The notes under the pieces are model-generated. The model was not told the origin of the DNA, ran no database searches, and saw only the letters and a program-made list of their open reading frames with translations. Shown here piece by piece: positions 53,993-63,335 of a DNA stretch of 64,000 bases (positions are counted from its first letter, which is position 1; each line of letters opens with the position of its first letter). The stretch is from positions 2,779,001 to 2,843,000 of the forward strand of contig CP070896.1 of the NCBI GenBank assembly GCA_017084465.1, read 5' to 3'. Origin of the DNA: Lacrimispora xylanisolvens. Its GTDB lineage: Bacteria; Bacillota; Clostridia; Lachnospirales; Lachnospiraceae. A program made the translations under genes and the position numbers.

Positions 53993-54877
53993 ATGAAAAG
54001 TGAGCAAATCAATATCAGAGATCCATACGTACTGCTGTCTGACGGAATCTATTATATGTACGGAACCAGAGCAGAAACCTGCTGGATGGCCGCCACAGGC
54101 TTTGATTGTTATACCAGCACGGACTTAATTGAGTGGGATGGTCCCCATGAAGTTTTTCACAAGCCAGAAAACTTTTTTGCCGACCGAAACTGCTGGGCCC
54201 CTGAAGTTCACTGTTATCAGGATTCCTATTTTATGTTTGCTACATTTAAAGATACTAAAAATCATGGCGGAACTGCTATTTTAAAAGCAGACCATCCACT
54301 GGGACCATTTACCTTATTCAGCCAGAATCAAATAACTCCTACTGATTGGGAGTGTATTGATGGAACTTTTTATGTAAGTTCTGATGGAACTCCCTATATG
54401 GTTTTTGTTCATGAATGGGTTCAGATATCGGATGGCTCCATCTGTGCAGTAAAGTTAAGCAGCGATTTAAGCCATGCCATATCAGAGCCTGAACTTTTGT
54501 TTCATGCATCGGAAGCCAAAAGCTGGGTCGTTACAATTGAAAATAAAAACAGGCCAGGCAAGCATTATGTTACAGATGGTCCATTCCTTTACCGGACAAC
54601 AAACGGCCGTCTTCTTATGCTTTGGTCAAGTTTTGGAAACGAAGGTTATACCCAGGCCATAGCCTATTCTGATAATGGAGATATTACTGGCAACTGGATA
54701 CAGCAGGATCAATTGCTTTTTGAAAAAGACGGAGGCCACGGAATGATCTTTAAAGATAAAAAAGGAACGCTTATTCTTACCCTCCACACACCCAATGAGC
54801 ACAAAAAAGAGCACCCCGTTTTCTATCGGCTGGAAGAACTAAATAATACCCTTACTGTTAAAGGGCTATATCAATGA
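53993..54877 (+). CDS. Glycoside hydrolase family 43-like enzyme
   Basis: A 294-residue five-bladed beta-propeller glycosidase, probably acting on arabinose- or xylose-containing oligosaccharides. The catalytic base region NIRDPYVLLSDGIYYMYGT (Asp10) and the second acid in CIDGTFYVSSDG (Asp123) are clear. The third position appears as YVTDGPFLYR, with D where many GH43 members have E-G-P; a neighbouring acid may serve. There is no signal peptide, so it acts inside the cell on imported sugars. It overlaps the AraC gene by four bases (ATGA), so it is first in the glycan operon. Confidence 0.83.
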   Translation: MKSEQINIRDPYVLLSDGIYYMYGTRAETCWMAATGFDCYTSTDLIEWDGPHEVFHKPENFFADRNCWAPEVHCYQDSYFMFATFKDTKNHGGTAILKADHPLGPFTLFSQNQITPTDWECIDGTFYVSSDGTPYMVFVHEWVQISDGSICAVKLSSDLSHAISEPELLFHASEAKSWVVTIENKNRPGKHYVTDGPFLYRTTNGRLLMLWSSFGNEGYTQAIAYSDNGDITGNWIQQDQLLFEKDGGHGMIFKDKKGTLILTLHTPNEHKKEHPVFYRLEELNNTLTVKGLYQ

Positions 54878-55735
54878 AAGAAGTCATTTTTGCAGGAAAA
54901 TGTCAGGGCATCGGCGTAAGCCATGTATCCAGAGACTGTGATCTGGCTGAAACCATTGGATTTTATAAAAATGAATATCAGATTTATTATATTTTAAATG
55001 GAGAACGTTTTTTTTATTATGGCAACCAAAGCTACCGGATGGGAAAAGGCACGCTGACCTTTATTGACAAGAAACTCATTCCTTTTACCAATGTAATCGG
55101 TGGAAATTATCATGAACGGATTCTGATTGAACTGGAAGAGTCCTGGCTTCGACTTGCAGGCAATGCAATGGAGCTTAACCTTTTGGAATTTTTTCAAAAT
55201 AATCACGGTGTTCTGCAGCTGGACGAAAAGCAGCAAAGCATTCTGGAAAGAAAACTGTTCCGGATGGAATCTGCATTGAAAAAACCAGAAACCATACGGT
55301 GCAACAGAGGTTAAAAATCAACTGTTTTCTTTATTTCTTATGATACTAAATGGAGCCGGTGTTAAACCAGAGGTCTATTATATGCCAAAGAGAAAAATGA
55401 TGCGCTACGTAAAAGTTGCAGAAATCATACAGTATATCATGATTCATTATTCAGAAATCTTTGGTTTAGAAGATCTGGCCAGCATATTTTATTTAGATAA
55501 AAGCTATTTAAGCCGTATATTCAAAGAAGTCACTAATTTTACTGTCAATGAATTTATCAATTGCCAGAGAATTGAGCAAGCCAGAATTCTCCTTCTTGAC
55601 GAGAAACTCACTATGGAAGATATCTCTCAGAAACTGGGATATGAACGGTTGTCTTACTTTGACCGTGTTTTTAAAAAATATACGGGTTTATCCCCTCTTC
55701 AATACAGAAAATCAAAGAAATATAATGATGTTTAG
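54874..55735 (+). CDS. AraC-family transcriptional regulator, frameshifted
   Basis: The N-terminal cupin-like sensing domain contains YYILNGERFFYYGNQSYRMG, usual for sugar-sensing AraC proteins. The frame ends at 55314 after ETIRCNRG; shifting near 55290 gives PYGATEVKNQLFSLFLMIL, which leads into the C-terminal double helix-turn-helix: GLEDLASIFYLDKSYLSRIF and MEDISQKLGYERLSYFDRVF, then KKYTGLSPLQYRKS. The corrected length is about 287 residues. It lies within the operon after GH43 and before the ABC genes and most likely activates them. Confidence 0.85.
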
Positions 55736-55905
55736 TCAATATAGTGCAAATTATAGGTTTTTTTTGATGTATTGGGGCTTTCCTCCAAATGTATTGTGAT
55801 TGTGTTTGATTAATAGTAAAATGTAACCATACAAAAACAAATCCGGATTTTATAATTGGTACATTTACACAATATTTTATAATGCAATCATAATTAGGAG
55901 GAACT

Positions 55906-57222
55906 ATGAAAATCAAAAAGCTTACTGCACTGTTTTTATCCGGCCTGATGACTTTTTCCCTTGCCGGCTGTTCCCGGAAGCAAACCTTCCGCTTCTGCAG
56001 AGACCGTTTCTAAGGATACAGGAAAACAGATAACTCTACGAATGGCCTGGTGGGGTTCTCAGACAAGACATGATGCCACGAACAAGGTTATTGAGCTCTA
56101 TGAATCACAAAACCCCAATGTGCATATTGAAGCAGAATTTTACGATTTTGACAGTTACTTTACCAAGCTGGATACTTTGGTAGCCGCTGATGATGTGTGG
56201 GATATCTTTCAGCTGGGGGGAAATTTTCCAAAATACATTAAAAATATAGAACCACTGGATGGTTACATAAAAAGACGGAATTATTAATACCAGTGATACC
56301 ACCGAAAATTTTCTGGCAACAACAAAGGACAACAACGGTTCTCAGATTGGATTATCAATTGGCACTAACACCTATGGAATTGCTTATGATCCGAGTTATT
56401 TCAAAAGGCCGGCTTAGCTGAACCTGATAATGACTGGACGTGGGATGACTGGAAAAAAAGACTGTATTACCATTAAAGAAAAACTTGGTATCTACGGAAG
56501 TTCAAAGGTTGACCATTTTATAGCAGGTGTAACCATGCGTGCATCACAAACAAAAAAAAAGATGCGAATTTCTTTAAGAAAACCAATGATGGAATCGAAT
56601 CTGAAGATCCGGCACCCTTTGCCGATTACTTAAAATGATCAAAGAACTGACAGATGACGGCGCCTATCCGGATGCCGGGGCGATAAAGGAAATCAAGGAC
56701 ATAGAAGGGGATTATCTGGTTACCGGGGATGCAGCAATGACCTGGGTTTCCTCCAATCAGGTTTCTTCCATTGTTCATGCCTCTGGCAGAAATATTAAAA
56801 TTGCACCAGTACCAAGACTAACGAAAAATGGTCCTTATGGAATGGGAGTACAGTCTTCCCAGCAGCTTTGTATCTCCAGTAATTCCAAGGCAAAGGAAGA
56901 AGCCGCTAAATTCATTAACTTTTTTGTCAACGACATAGAAGCTAATAAAATATTAAACGGAGAACGGGGAGTTCCTATTATGTCAAAGGTAAGAGAAGCT
57001 GTCGTTTCCCAGGCAGATGACTCCGGTAAAATCATTTATGATTTTGTTGATAAAATAGGAAATTTTCCAAAAGAAGACAGCAATGTTATTAGCCCTGATC
57101 CAAAAGCTGAAATTGAAGATCAATATAAGCTTCTGATTGAAAAAGTACAATATGGTGATGTATCACTAGAAGATGCTGCAAAACAATTGCTGGATTTTTC
57201 CAAGTCAAAATTTCAGCATTAA
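55906..57222 (+). CDS. Carbohydrate ABC transporter substrate-binding lipoprotein, about six frameshifts
   Basis: The start ATG follows TAGGAGG. The signal is MKIKKLTALFLSGLMTFSLA with lipobox LAGC. Corrected segments read GSKPSASAETVSKDTGKQI, LRMAWWGSQTRHDATNKVI, GYIKDGIINTSDTTENFLA, KKAGLAEPDNDWTWDDWKK, KKDANFFKKTNDGIESEDP and GDAAMTWVSSNQVSSIV. Together they form a family-1 extracellular solute-binding protein of about 437 residues. Breaks lie near 55975, 56270, 56404, 56450, 56558 (an A9 run) and 56632. This density exceeds that of other genes here, so genuine decay is possible, but the restored sequence stays well conserved, which argues for sequencing error. The permeases follow. Confidence 0.78.
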
Positions 57223-57291
57223 GGATCATTAAGAGGCAGGTAAGGATTCTCTTTGCCTGCCTTTCCTATGGAAAAAAGGAGGTAATAATCA

Positions 57292-58198
57292 ATGAACGAA
57301 CTAAAAACTAACTGGAAAAAAATCCTCTATCATAACAATACCGTAGGTTATATTTTTTCCTTCCCCTTTCTATTCGGATTTTTTGCATTTACATTAATTC
57401 CAGTACTGGTATCCGTATATTATTCCTTGACCAACTACAAATTGGGGCAAAGTCCGGTATTTATAGGACTTGAAAACTATAAAAACCTGTTCTCAGATGA
57501 CCGCTTCTTAAATTCAGTAAAAGTCACCCTTATTTATGTCATCACTTCCGTTCCATCCAAACTGATTTTTGCCCTTTTTTATTGCATATCTTCTGACTCA
57601 GAAACACAGTGGTGTAACATTTTACCGGTCTCTCTATTATGTTCCATCCCTGATTGGAGGAAGCATTGCCGTAGCACTTGTCTGGAAAACCATTTTTTCA
57701 AGAAAAGGACTGGCAAATACCATTCTTGCCTCTTTTGGTGTTCCAAAACTATCCTGGCTGGGGGAACCCCATCTTGCAATGGGAATACTTGTCCTCATGT
57801 CCATTTGGCAATTCGGATCATCTATGATTATTTTTGCTGCCGGATTAAAAGAAATATCTCCAACTTATTATGAAGCTGCTGAAATTGATGGTGCAAACAA
57901 ATGGCAGCGCTTTATAGCAATAACACTCCCCTGCCTCTCTCCCATTATTTTATATAATCTGATTATGCAAACCATAACTGCCTTCATGGCTTTTACCCAG
58001 GCTTTCGTCATTACACAGGGCGGCCCCAACGATTCCACTAATTTCTACGCACTTTACGTTTACAATCATGCCTTTAAATGGTCCAATATGGGATATGCCA
58101 GTGCCATGTCCTGGGTCATGCTGGCTTTAATAAGCATTATTACATTCCTGCTTTTTAAGACATCAAAATTCTGGGTATTTACAGAAGCAGACCAATAA
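57292..58198 (+). CDS. Sugar ABC transporter permease (MalF/UgpA type), frameshifted
   Basis: Six-helix inner-membrane permease. It starts MNELKTNWKKILYHNNTVGY after GGAGG. The first helices include SFPFLFGFFAFTLIPVLVSV. The frame breaks in the T6 run at 57574-57579; one T fewer gives ALFIAYLLTQKHSGVTFYRS. The cytoplasmic EAA loop is YYEAAEIDGANKWQRFIAIT, which contacts the ATPase. It ends KTSKFWVFTEADQ. It pairs with the next permease. No ATPase gene is in the operon, so a shared MsmX-type ATPase encoded elsewhere is likely. Confidence 0.87.
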
Positions 58199-58211
58199 GG
58201 AGGATCATGAC

Positions 58212-59061
58212 ATGACAAACAAACATAAAATACAGGCTTCTGTTTATCATTTATTCGTCTGTGTTCTTGGATTGGTGATGATTTATCCGGTTCTCTGGAT
58301 GGTCAGCGGTTCGCTTAAGAATAATGCAGAAATTTTAAATGGAGGTATGAACTTAATTCCACCCCAATGGAGATTTTCTAATTTTTTTTACTGGTTTTCA
58401 GGGTTTTGGCGGCATTACCTTTCAAACCTTTTTTTTTTTTCCAATTCATTTTTTTGTTGCATCTGTATCTACGCTTGCAACGGTTCTCTCATCATCCTGT
58501 GTTGCCTATGCCTTTTCCAGGGTGAGTTTTAAAGGGCGAAACATCTGGTTTATGTCTATGATCTGTACCATGATGCTCCCATCCCAGATAATTCTGGTAC
58601 CTCAATATATTATTTATAACAAACTTGGTTTAGTCGGAACTTATCTCCCACTCATACTGCCCCATTTTTTCGGTCAGGCTTTTTTCATCTATCAGATGAT
58701 GCAATTTGGTTCCGGTATCCCAAAAGACCTTGATGAGGCTGCAATTATCGACGGGTGCAGTAAATATTCAATATTTACCAGAATTTTTTTACCTCTTTTG
58801 AAACCATCCATTGTAACCACCGTCATCATTCAGTTTTACTGGAAATGGGATGATTTCATGTCTCCCATGATTTATTTAAGCAAACCCCGGATGTATACCG
58901 CATCTGTGGCAATAAAAAATTTTGCTGATTCCACCTCCACAACCGATTATGGAGCAATGTTTGCCATGTCCACACTTTCATTAATACCAGTATTTTTGAT
59001 CTTCTTATTTTTTAATCGTTATCTGGTGGAAGGAATCAGCGGAAGTGGGATCAAAGGTTAA
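58212..59061 (+). CDS. Sugar ABC transporter permease (MalG/UgpE type), at least two frameshifts
   Basis: Second permease, starting MTNKHKIQASVYHLFVCVLG. The frame drifts in the T8 run at 58384-58391 and the T12 run near 58431-58442. Corrections restore NFFTGFQGFGGITFQT and NSFFVASVSTLATVLSSSCV. The EAA loop is LDEAAIIDGCSKYSIFTRIF and the C-terminus is RYLVEGISGSGIKG, the typical MalG-like ending with VxGLTxGAVKG-type residues. It is separated by 13 bases from the first permease and 23 bases from the glycosidase gene. Confidence 0.86.
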
Positions 59062-59084
59062 TATACATACAGAGAGGAAAAAAC

Positions 59085-60520
59085 GTGAATATCCAAACCA
59101 GTGTATCATTTCAGACTTCTAACGAACTTTTGCAGAAACTAATGGATTCAGCACAAAAGAAAACGTTAAACAACTTAAAAATGTTTGAGAACCGCCTCGT
59201 TCTGATCGAAGGAGGCGGTTACGAAAAAATATGGCTGGAAACCCAGCCTATGGGCGGAGAAATGTATGCCAAACGTAACATGGAAGCCGGAATTAATAAT
59301 CAGCTCCTTTTTTATGGAGCACCAAAGAGCGGATGGCCGAATGCCCGGAAGCATTGCCTTAATTAACAACCGGATCACTCCCCAGTTTGATAAATTCCAA
59401 GGCTTTTGTTTCCCCTCTTCTGCCCTTAACATGTATTACTTAATGGGAAAAGATAAAGAGTATCTGACACTTCTTTACCTCACTCTGGAAAAATTTGACT
59501 CCTATTTATGGAAAACCAGAGATTCAGACGGTGATGGCTGTCTGGAAAGCTGGTGCAAGTATGATACAGGGGAAGATCATGCACTTCGATACCAGGATGC
59601 TCCCGACTCCTGGAGTAAAGAAACTCCTCCCACAAATTGCACAGCAGTTCCCATGGCTTCTCTGGATATTATGAGTTTTTCCTACTCTGCCAGAGAAACC
59701 CTATCCATTATCAGCTCTATTCAAGGTAATGAAGACCGTAAGAACCAGTGGAAACGACAGGCATCGGCCATCCAGAAAACAATAAAAGATTATCTCTGGG
59801 TCGAATCAAAAGATGCCTGCTTTGACCGGGATAAAGACCATAAAACTATGAATGTTTTATATCACAATAATTTAAGAGCAATGTACTGGAACAGTTTTAC
59901 AAAGCCCATGGCAGAACGTTTTGTCAAAAAACACTTATTAAACCCAGAAGAATTCTGGACGTATATGCCACTCCCCTCCATTGCGGTAAATGATCCTCTT
60001 TTCCGTAACATAAAAACAAATAACTGGAGCGGACAATGTGAAGCCCTTACCTACCAAAGAGCCATACGGGCTCTTGAAAATTATGATTATGATGATCTGA
60101 TTCCCAAACTGGGTAAAAAACTGTTTCATTCCATTGGAGATTCCTGCGTTTTTGTGCAGCAGTATGATCCCTTTACATGCTCACCTTCCCTGATATCCCT
60201 GGATGGTCTCCAGGATTCCTATGGCCCTGCCATGTTATCTGTTATGGAATATACCTCCCGTATGTTGGGAATCCATATAGAGCAGGACCACATCTTTTGG
60301 GGAACATGCAACGGATATGAAAGTGACTATGAACAGATCTGGGGGGAATCATTCATTTAAAATTATAAATCATGAAAAAAAAGCTCAGGCCTTCGTCGAC
60401 GGAAAAAAAGTTTTCGAATCAGGAAAAGACTTAAAAATTATAACGGATCTTTCCGGTAATCTTCTTTATATAAAGCAATTTGCAGCTGATGCTGATATCA
60501 GGAGCATAAAAACATTCTAA
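59085..60520 (+). CDS. Six-hairpin glycosidase (GH63/MGH1-like), two frameshifts
   Basis: Intracellular (alpha/alpha)6-barrel glycosidase of about 477 residues; no signal peptide. Visible features are RMPGSIALINNRITPQF, TRDSDGDGCLESWCKYDTGE (acidic patch near the active site), YHNNLRAMYWNSFTKPMAER, and NWSGQCEALTYQRAIRAL. The N-terminal frame (59085-59366) joins the main frame when one T is removed from the T run near 59308-59313. The C-terminal tail (NHSFKIINHEKKAQAFVDG) joins when one G is dropped from GGGGGG near 60341-60346. I cannot fix the substrate; linkage to GH43 and a sugar transporter suggests a plant-derived oligosaccharide. Confidence 0.72.
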
Positions 60521-60539
60521 ATAGCCCCTAAAAAAAACA

Positions 60540-60572
60540 AAGTCTCCGGTATCATTCAATGACCGGAGACTT
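60540..60572. terminator. Bidirectional terminator between the glycan operon and the ECF gene
   Basis: AAGTCTCCGGT pairs perfectly with ACCGGAGACTT. T-rich tails follow on both strands (TTTTATATT on plus, TTTGTTTTTTT on minus). Confidence 0.85.
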
Positions 60573-60611
60573 TTATATTCATATATTATGAAGCGTATAA
60601 ATGTAATGTAT

Positions 60612-61241
60612 TTAATTTCTCATAACCTTAAAAAGTGCCTGAGTGATGGCAACCGTTAAAATTCCTGCTACAATCGCCTCTGGAATTCCGTTCATACAGA
60701 TGATACCAATAATTACGGAATAAATTCCCTCAGTCAGCCCCTTAGCCGCCTGACCGTACTCTTTGCCAAAAAGAAAATAAATCAGATTCATTACCAGCAA
60801 TGTGTTGGTTAATGATCCGGCAACGCCTGCCGCTGCAAGAGCCACTGTCGTTCTCATCTTACTTCCCTTTAAAGCTTTTAATACTCCCCTGAATACATAA
60901 TATGCCACGATTCCAATGAGAATTCTTGGCACCATACAGATAATCAGGCTTCCTAAATTGCCTCCGTACTCTCCCATCTTTACAAATGGTGAAAATACAA
61001 ATGAGGTTGCATTGGGCATGTTGGTGTTTTTCCACAGACTTGTCAGCCCAAAAATCATTCCCAGAAATCCGCCATATTTTGGTCCAAGTATAATGGCTCC
61101 AATAATGACCGGAACGTGAATGATGGTGGCGTTCATAAATCCCAAAGGAATATATCCAAATGGGGTAAACGCCATGATGATGATAAGGGCAACAAAGATT
61201 GCAGCCAGTACCATGTCGCGTGTTTTGTTTCCAGTATTCAT
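60612..61241 (-). CDS. ECF transporter S component (vitamin uptake)
   Basis: A 209-residue membrane protein with about six helices, the substrate-binding S subunit of an energy-coupling factor transporter. AAIFVALIIIMAFTPFGYIP and the A-I-F-A-L start pattern are typical for the family, and NATIIHVPVIIGAIILGPK and GLTSLWKNTNMPNA match the group often annotated for pantothenate or related vitamins. I leave the substrate open. The shared ATPase and T subunits are not in this window. The start ATG 61241 follows AGGAGG. Confidence 0.82.
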   Translation of the reverse strand: MNTGNKTRDMVLAAIFVALIIIMAFTPFGYIPLGFMNATIIHVPVIIGAIILGPKYGGFLGMIFGLTSLWKNTNMPNATSFVFSPFVKMGEYGGNLGSLIICMVPRILIGIVAYYVFRGVLKALKGSKMRTTVALAAAGVAGSLTNTLLVMNLIYFLFGKEYGQAAKGLTEGIYSVIIGIICMNGIPEAIVAGILTVAITQALFKVMRN

Positions 61242-61309
61242 ATTTTTCCTCCTGTGCTACTGTTCTTTTATAAGATACAATGCATCTGGTTACAACTGCA
61301 TTATACATA

Positions 61310-61699
61310 ACTGAACTTTATCCGTCAATCCTGTCTATTAAATCGACATTTCTTTGTTAATTTACATAAAGTTATCAACATTATGGGGATAACTTGTGGA
61401 AAACTCTCTGGATAGTATCTTGATAACCTTTTTTTGTACACATGCCTGTCCTAAAGCTTTTGGTAAAATCAATATTTCCCGGATGTGAATAACCAGAGTT
61501 TTAAAATGGCGTTTTTTGTGGACAACTTTCCCTCTGGATGCTTATCAACAATCCATACACAGCTAATTCACAGGCCTTTCACACACTTATCCACAATTTT
61601 TTACTATTATCATTGAAAATTATTACAAAATAGTATAGAATGAACAGTAGATTGGGCTAATGCGCATATTTGCATTTTAATAGATGTAGGAGACATACA
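61310..61699. other. oriC region upstream of dnaA
   Basis: This 390-base gene-free stretch between the ECF gene and dnaA is AT-rich and contains DnaA-box-like sites. TTATCCACA at 61587-61595 is perfect. TTATCAACA at 61372-61380 and 61544-61552, TGGGGATAA at 61384-61392 and TGTGGACAA near 61519-61527 each have one mismatch. With the boxes behind dnaA this forms a bipartite origin. Confidence 0.8.
61613..61641 (+). promoter_or_regulatory. Likely dnaA promoter
   Basis: TTGAAA (61613-61618) and TAGAAT (61636-61641) with a 17-base spacer, 58 bases before the dnaA start. The perfect DnaA box ends 18 bases upstream, in the right place for autoregulation. Confidence 0.55.
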
Positions 61700-63077
61700 A
61701 TGTTAGAAAAGTTAAAAGAAAAATGGGACGAAATCTTATTGAATTTAAAAGAAGAACACGAAATTACAGAAGTTTCTTTCAAAACCTGGCTTCTCCCGCT
61801 AAAAGTTCATGCCGTTGACGGTGAAAAGGTAATCGTCTCGGTACCGGATGTAGAATTTCTGGGATACATCCGCAAAAAATACGGGTTTCTTCTAAAAATA
61901 ACCATAGAAGAAGTGACTGGTTTTGAATGCAGCGTCGATTTTGTTGTGGAAAATCAGATTCAAAAAAGAAGCAGCTCCCGCTCCTGCAGGTAATACACTG
62001 ATAACCAATACGGTAAATTCGGTCAGTCAGTCCGCAATCATAAACGCGAATTTAAATCCGAAGTACATATTTGATACCTTTGTTGTAGGTGCCAATAATA
62101 ATCTGGCACATGCAGCATCCCTGGCAGTTGCAGAATCCCCTGGTGAAATTTACAACCCTCTTTTCATCTATGGAGGTGTGGGACTGGGTAAAACTCACTT
62201 AATGCATTCTATCGGTCATTTCATATTAAAGAATAATCCGAATGCAAAGGTTCTCTACGTGACCAGTGAGAAGTTCACCAACGAGCTAATCGATGCGATC
62301 CGAAACAAGAACAACTTCTCTCCTACTGAATTCAGGGAAAAGTACAGAAATAACGATGTTCTTTTAATCGATGATATCCAGTTTATCATTGGTAAAGAAA
62401 GTACACAGGAAGAATTCTTCCATACATTTAACGCATTATATGAATTGAAAAAGCAGATTATTATTTCATCTGATAAACCGCCAAAAGAAATCGAGACATT
62501 GGAAGAACGTCTCCGATCCCGTTTTGAATGGGGTTTAACAGTGGACATACAGTCTCCCGATTACGAAACCAGAATGGCCATTCTTCGCAAAAAAGAAGAA
62601 ATGGAAGGCTACAATATCGACAACGAAGTTATTAAATACATAGCTACCAACATCAAATCCAACATCCGGGAGCTGGAAGGCGCCCTGACAAAAATCGTAG
62701 CACTCTCACGCCTTGATAATAAGGAAATCACCGTTGAGCTGGCTGAAGAAGCCTTAAAAGATATTATATCACCTAATGATAAACGGGAAGTAACCCCAGA
62801 ACTGGTGATTCAGGTTGTTGCTGACCATTATGGTCTGACACCTCTTGACATCTGTTCTCAAAAGCGTAACAAGGAAATCGTATATCCACGCCAGATTGTG
62901 ATGTACCTTTGCCGTGAGATGGTTGGAACTCCACTGCAGATGATTGGAAAATTCCTTGGCGGAAGAGATCATACCACCATTATTCATGGTATTGAAAAGA
63001 TCTCAGCAGAGACTAATAAAAACGAAACCTTAAGCAATACCATAGAGATCTTAAAAAAGAAGATTAATCCACAATAG
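61700..63077 (+). CDS. dnaA: Chromosomal replication initiator DnaA, frameshifted
   Basis: AAA+ initiator that binds DnaA boxes and melts oriC. It starts [20 protein letters not shown] after AGGAG. Domain I runs to about residue 88 ([17 protein letters not shown]). The frame breaks in the A6 run at 61963-61968; one A fewer gives [18 protein letters not shown] in linker domain II. Domain III has Walker [17 protein letters not shown] and Walker [15 protein letters not shown]. Domain IV binds [15 protein letters not shown]. The corrected product is about 458 residues. Since dnaA is essential, the break is very likely a sequence error, the best internal evidence for that reading of the other frameshifts. 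Confidence 0.96.
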
Positions 63078-63335
63078 GATGTGAATCACATGTTAATTTC
63101 ATGTGGATAATCAGGGGTCTCAAAAGGGGTCTCATTGTTCTGTGGATAACCTTCCATTTTTCCTCACGTTTTGTGGACGTTATTCACATTGTTATGAACA
63201 GGACAACTTTAGGCTTTATAACGGTTATTAGGGCTTTTACACAAACCCACAGCCCCTACTACTAATACGACGAAATTAATCTATATTATTTATCTATTTA
63301 TTGTTATTTTGAGAGCAAAGGAGTTATCAACAATT
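63078..63335. other. DnaA-box cluster between dnaA and dnaN
   Basis: A 258-base gap without a gene. TGTGGATAA at 63102-63110 and 63141-63149 and TTATTCACA at 63180-63188 match the DnaA-box consensus, and TTATCAACA near 63325-63333 is a one-mismatch site by the dnaN start. It is probably the second half of the origin, where unwinding usually occurs. Confidence 0.8.

Noticed and set aside
58425-58445. T12 run as a terminator
   Set aside because: It lies inside the second permease reading frame and has no preceding stem.
55906-60520. Programmed ribosomal frameshifting in the sugar operon or dnaA
   Set aside because: Breaks occur in many unrelated genes, in both directions, without slippery heptamers plus structure; sequence error explains them better.
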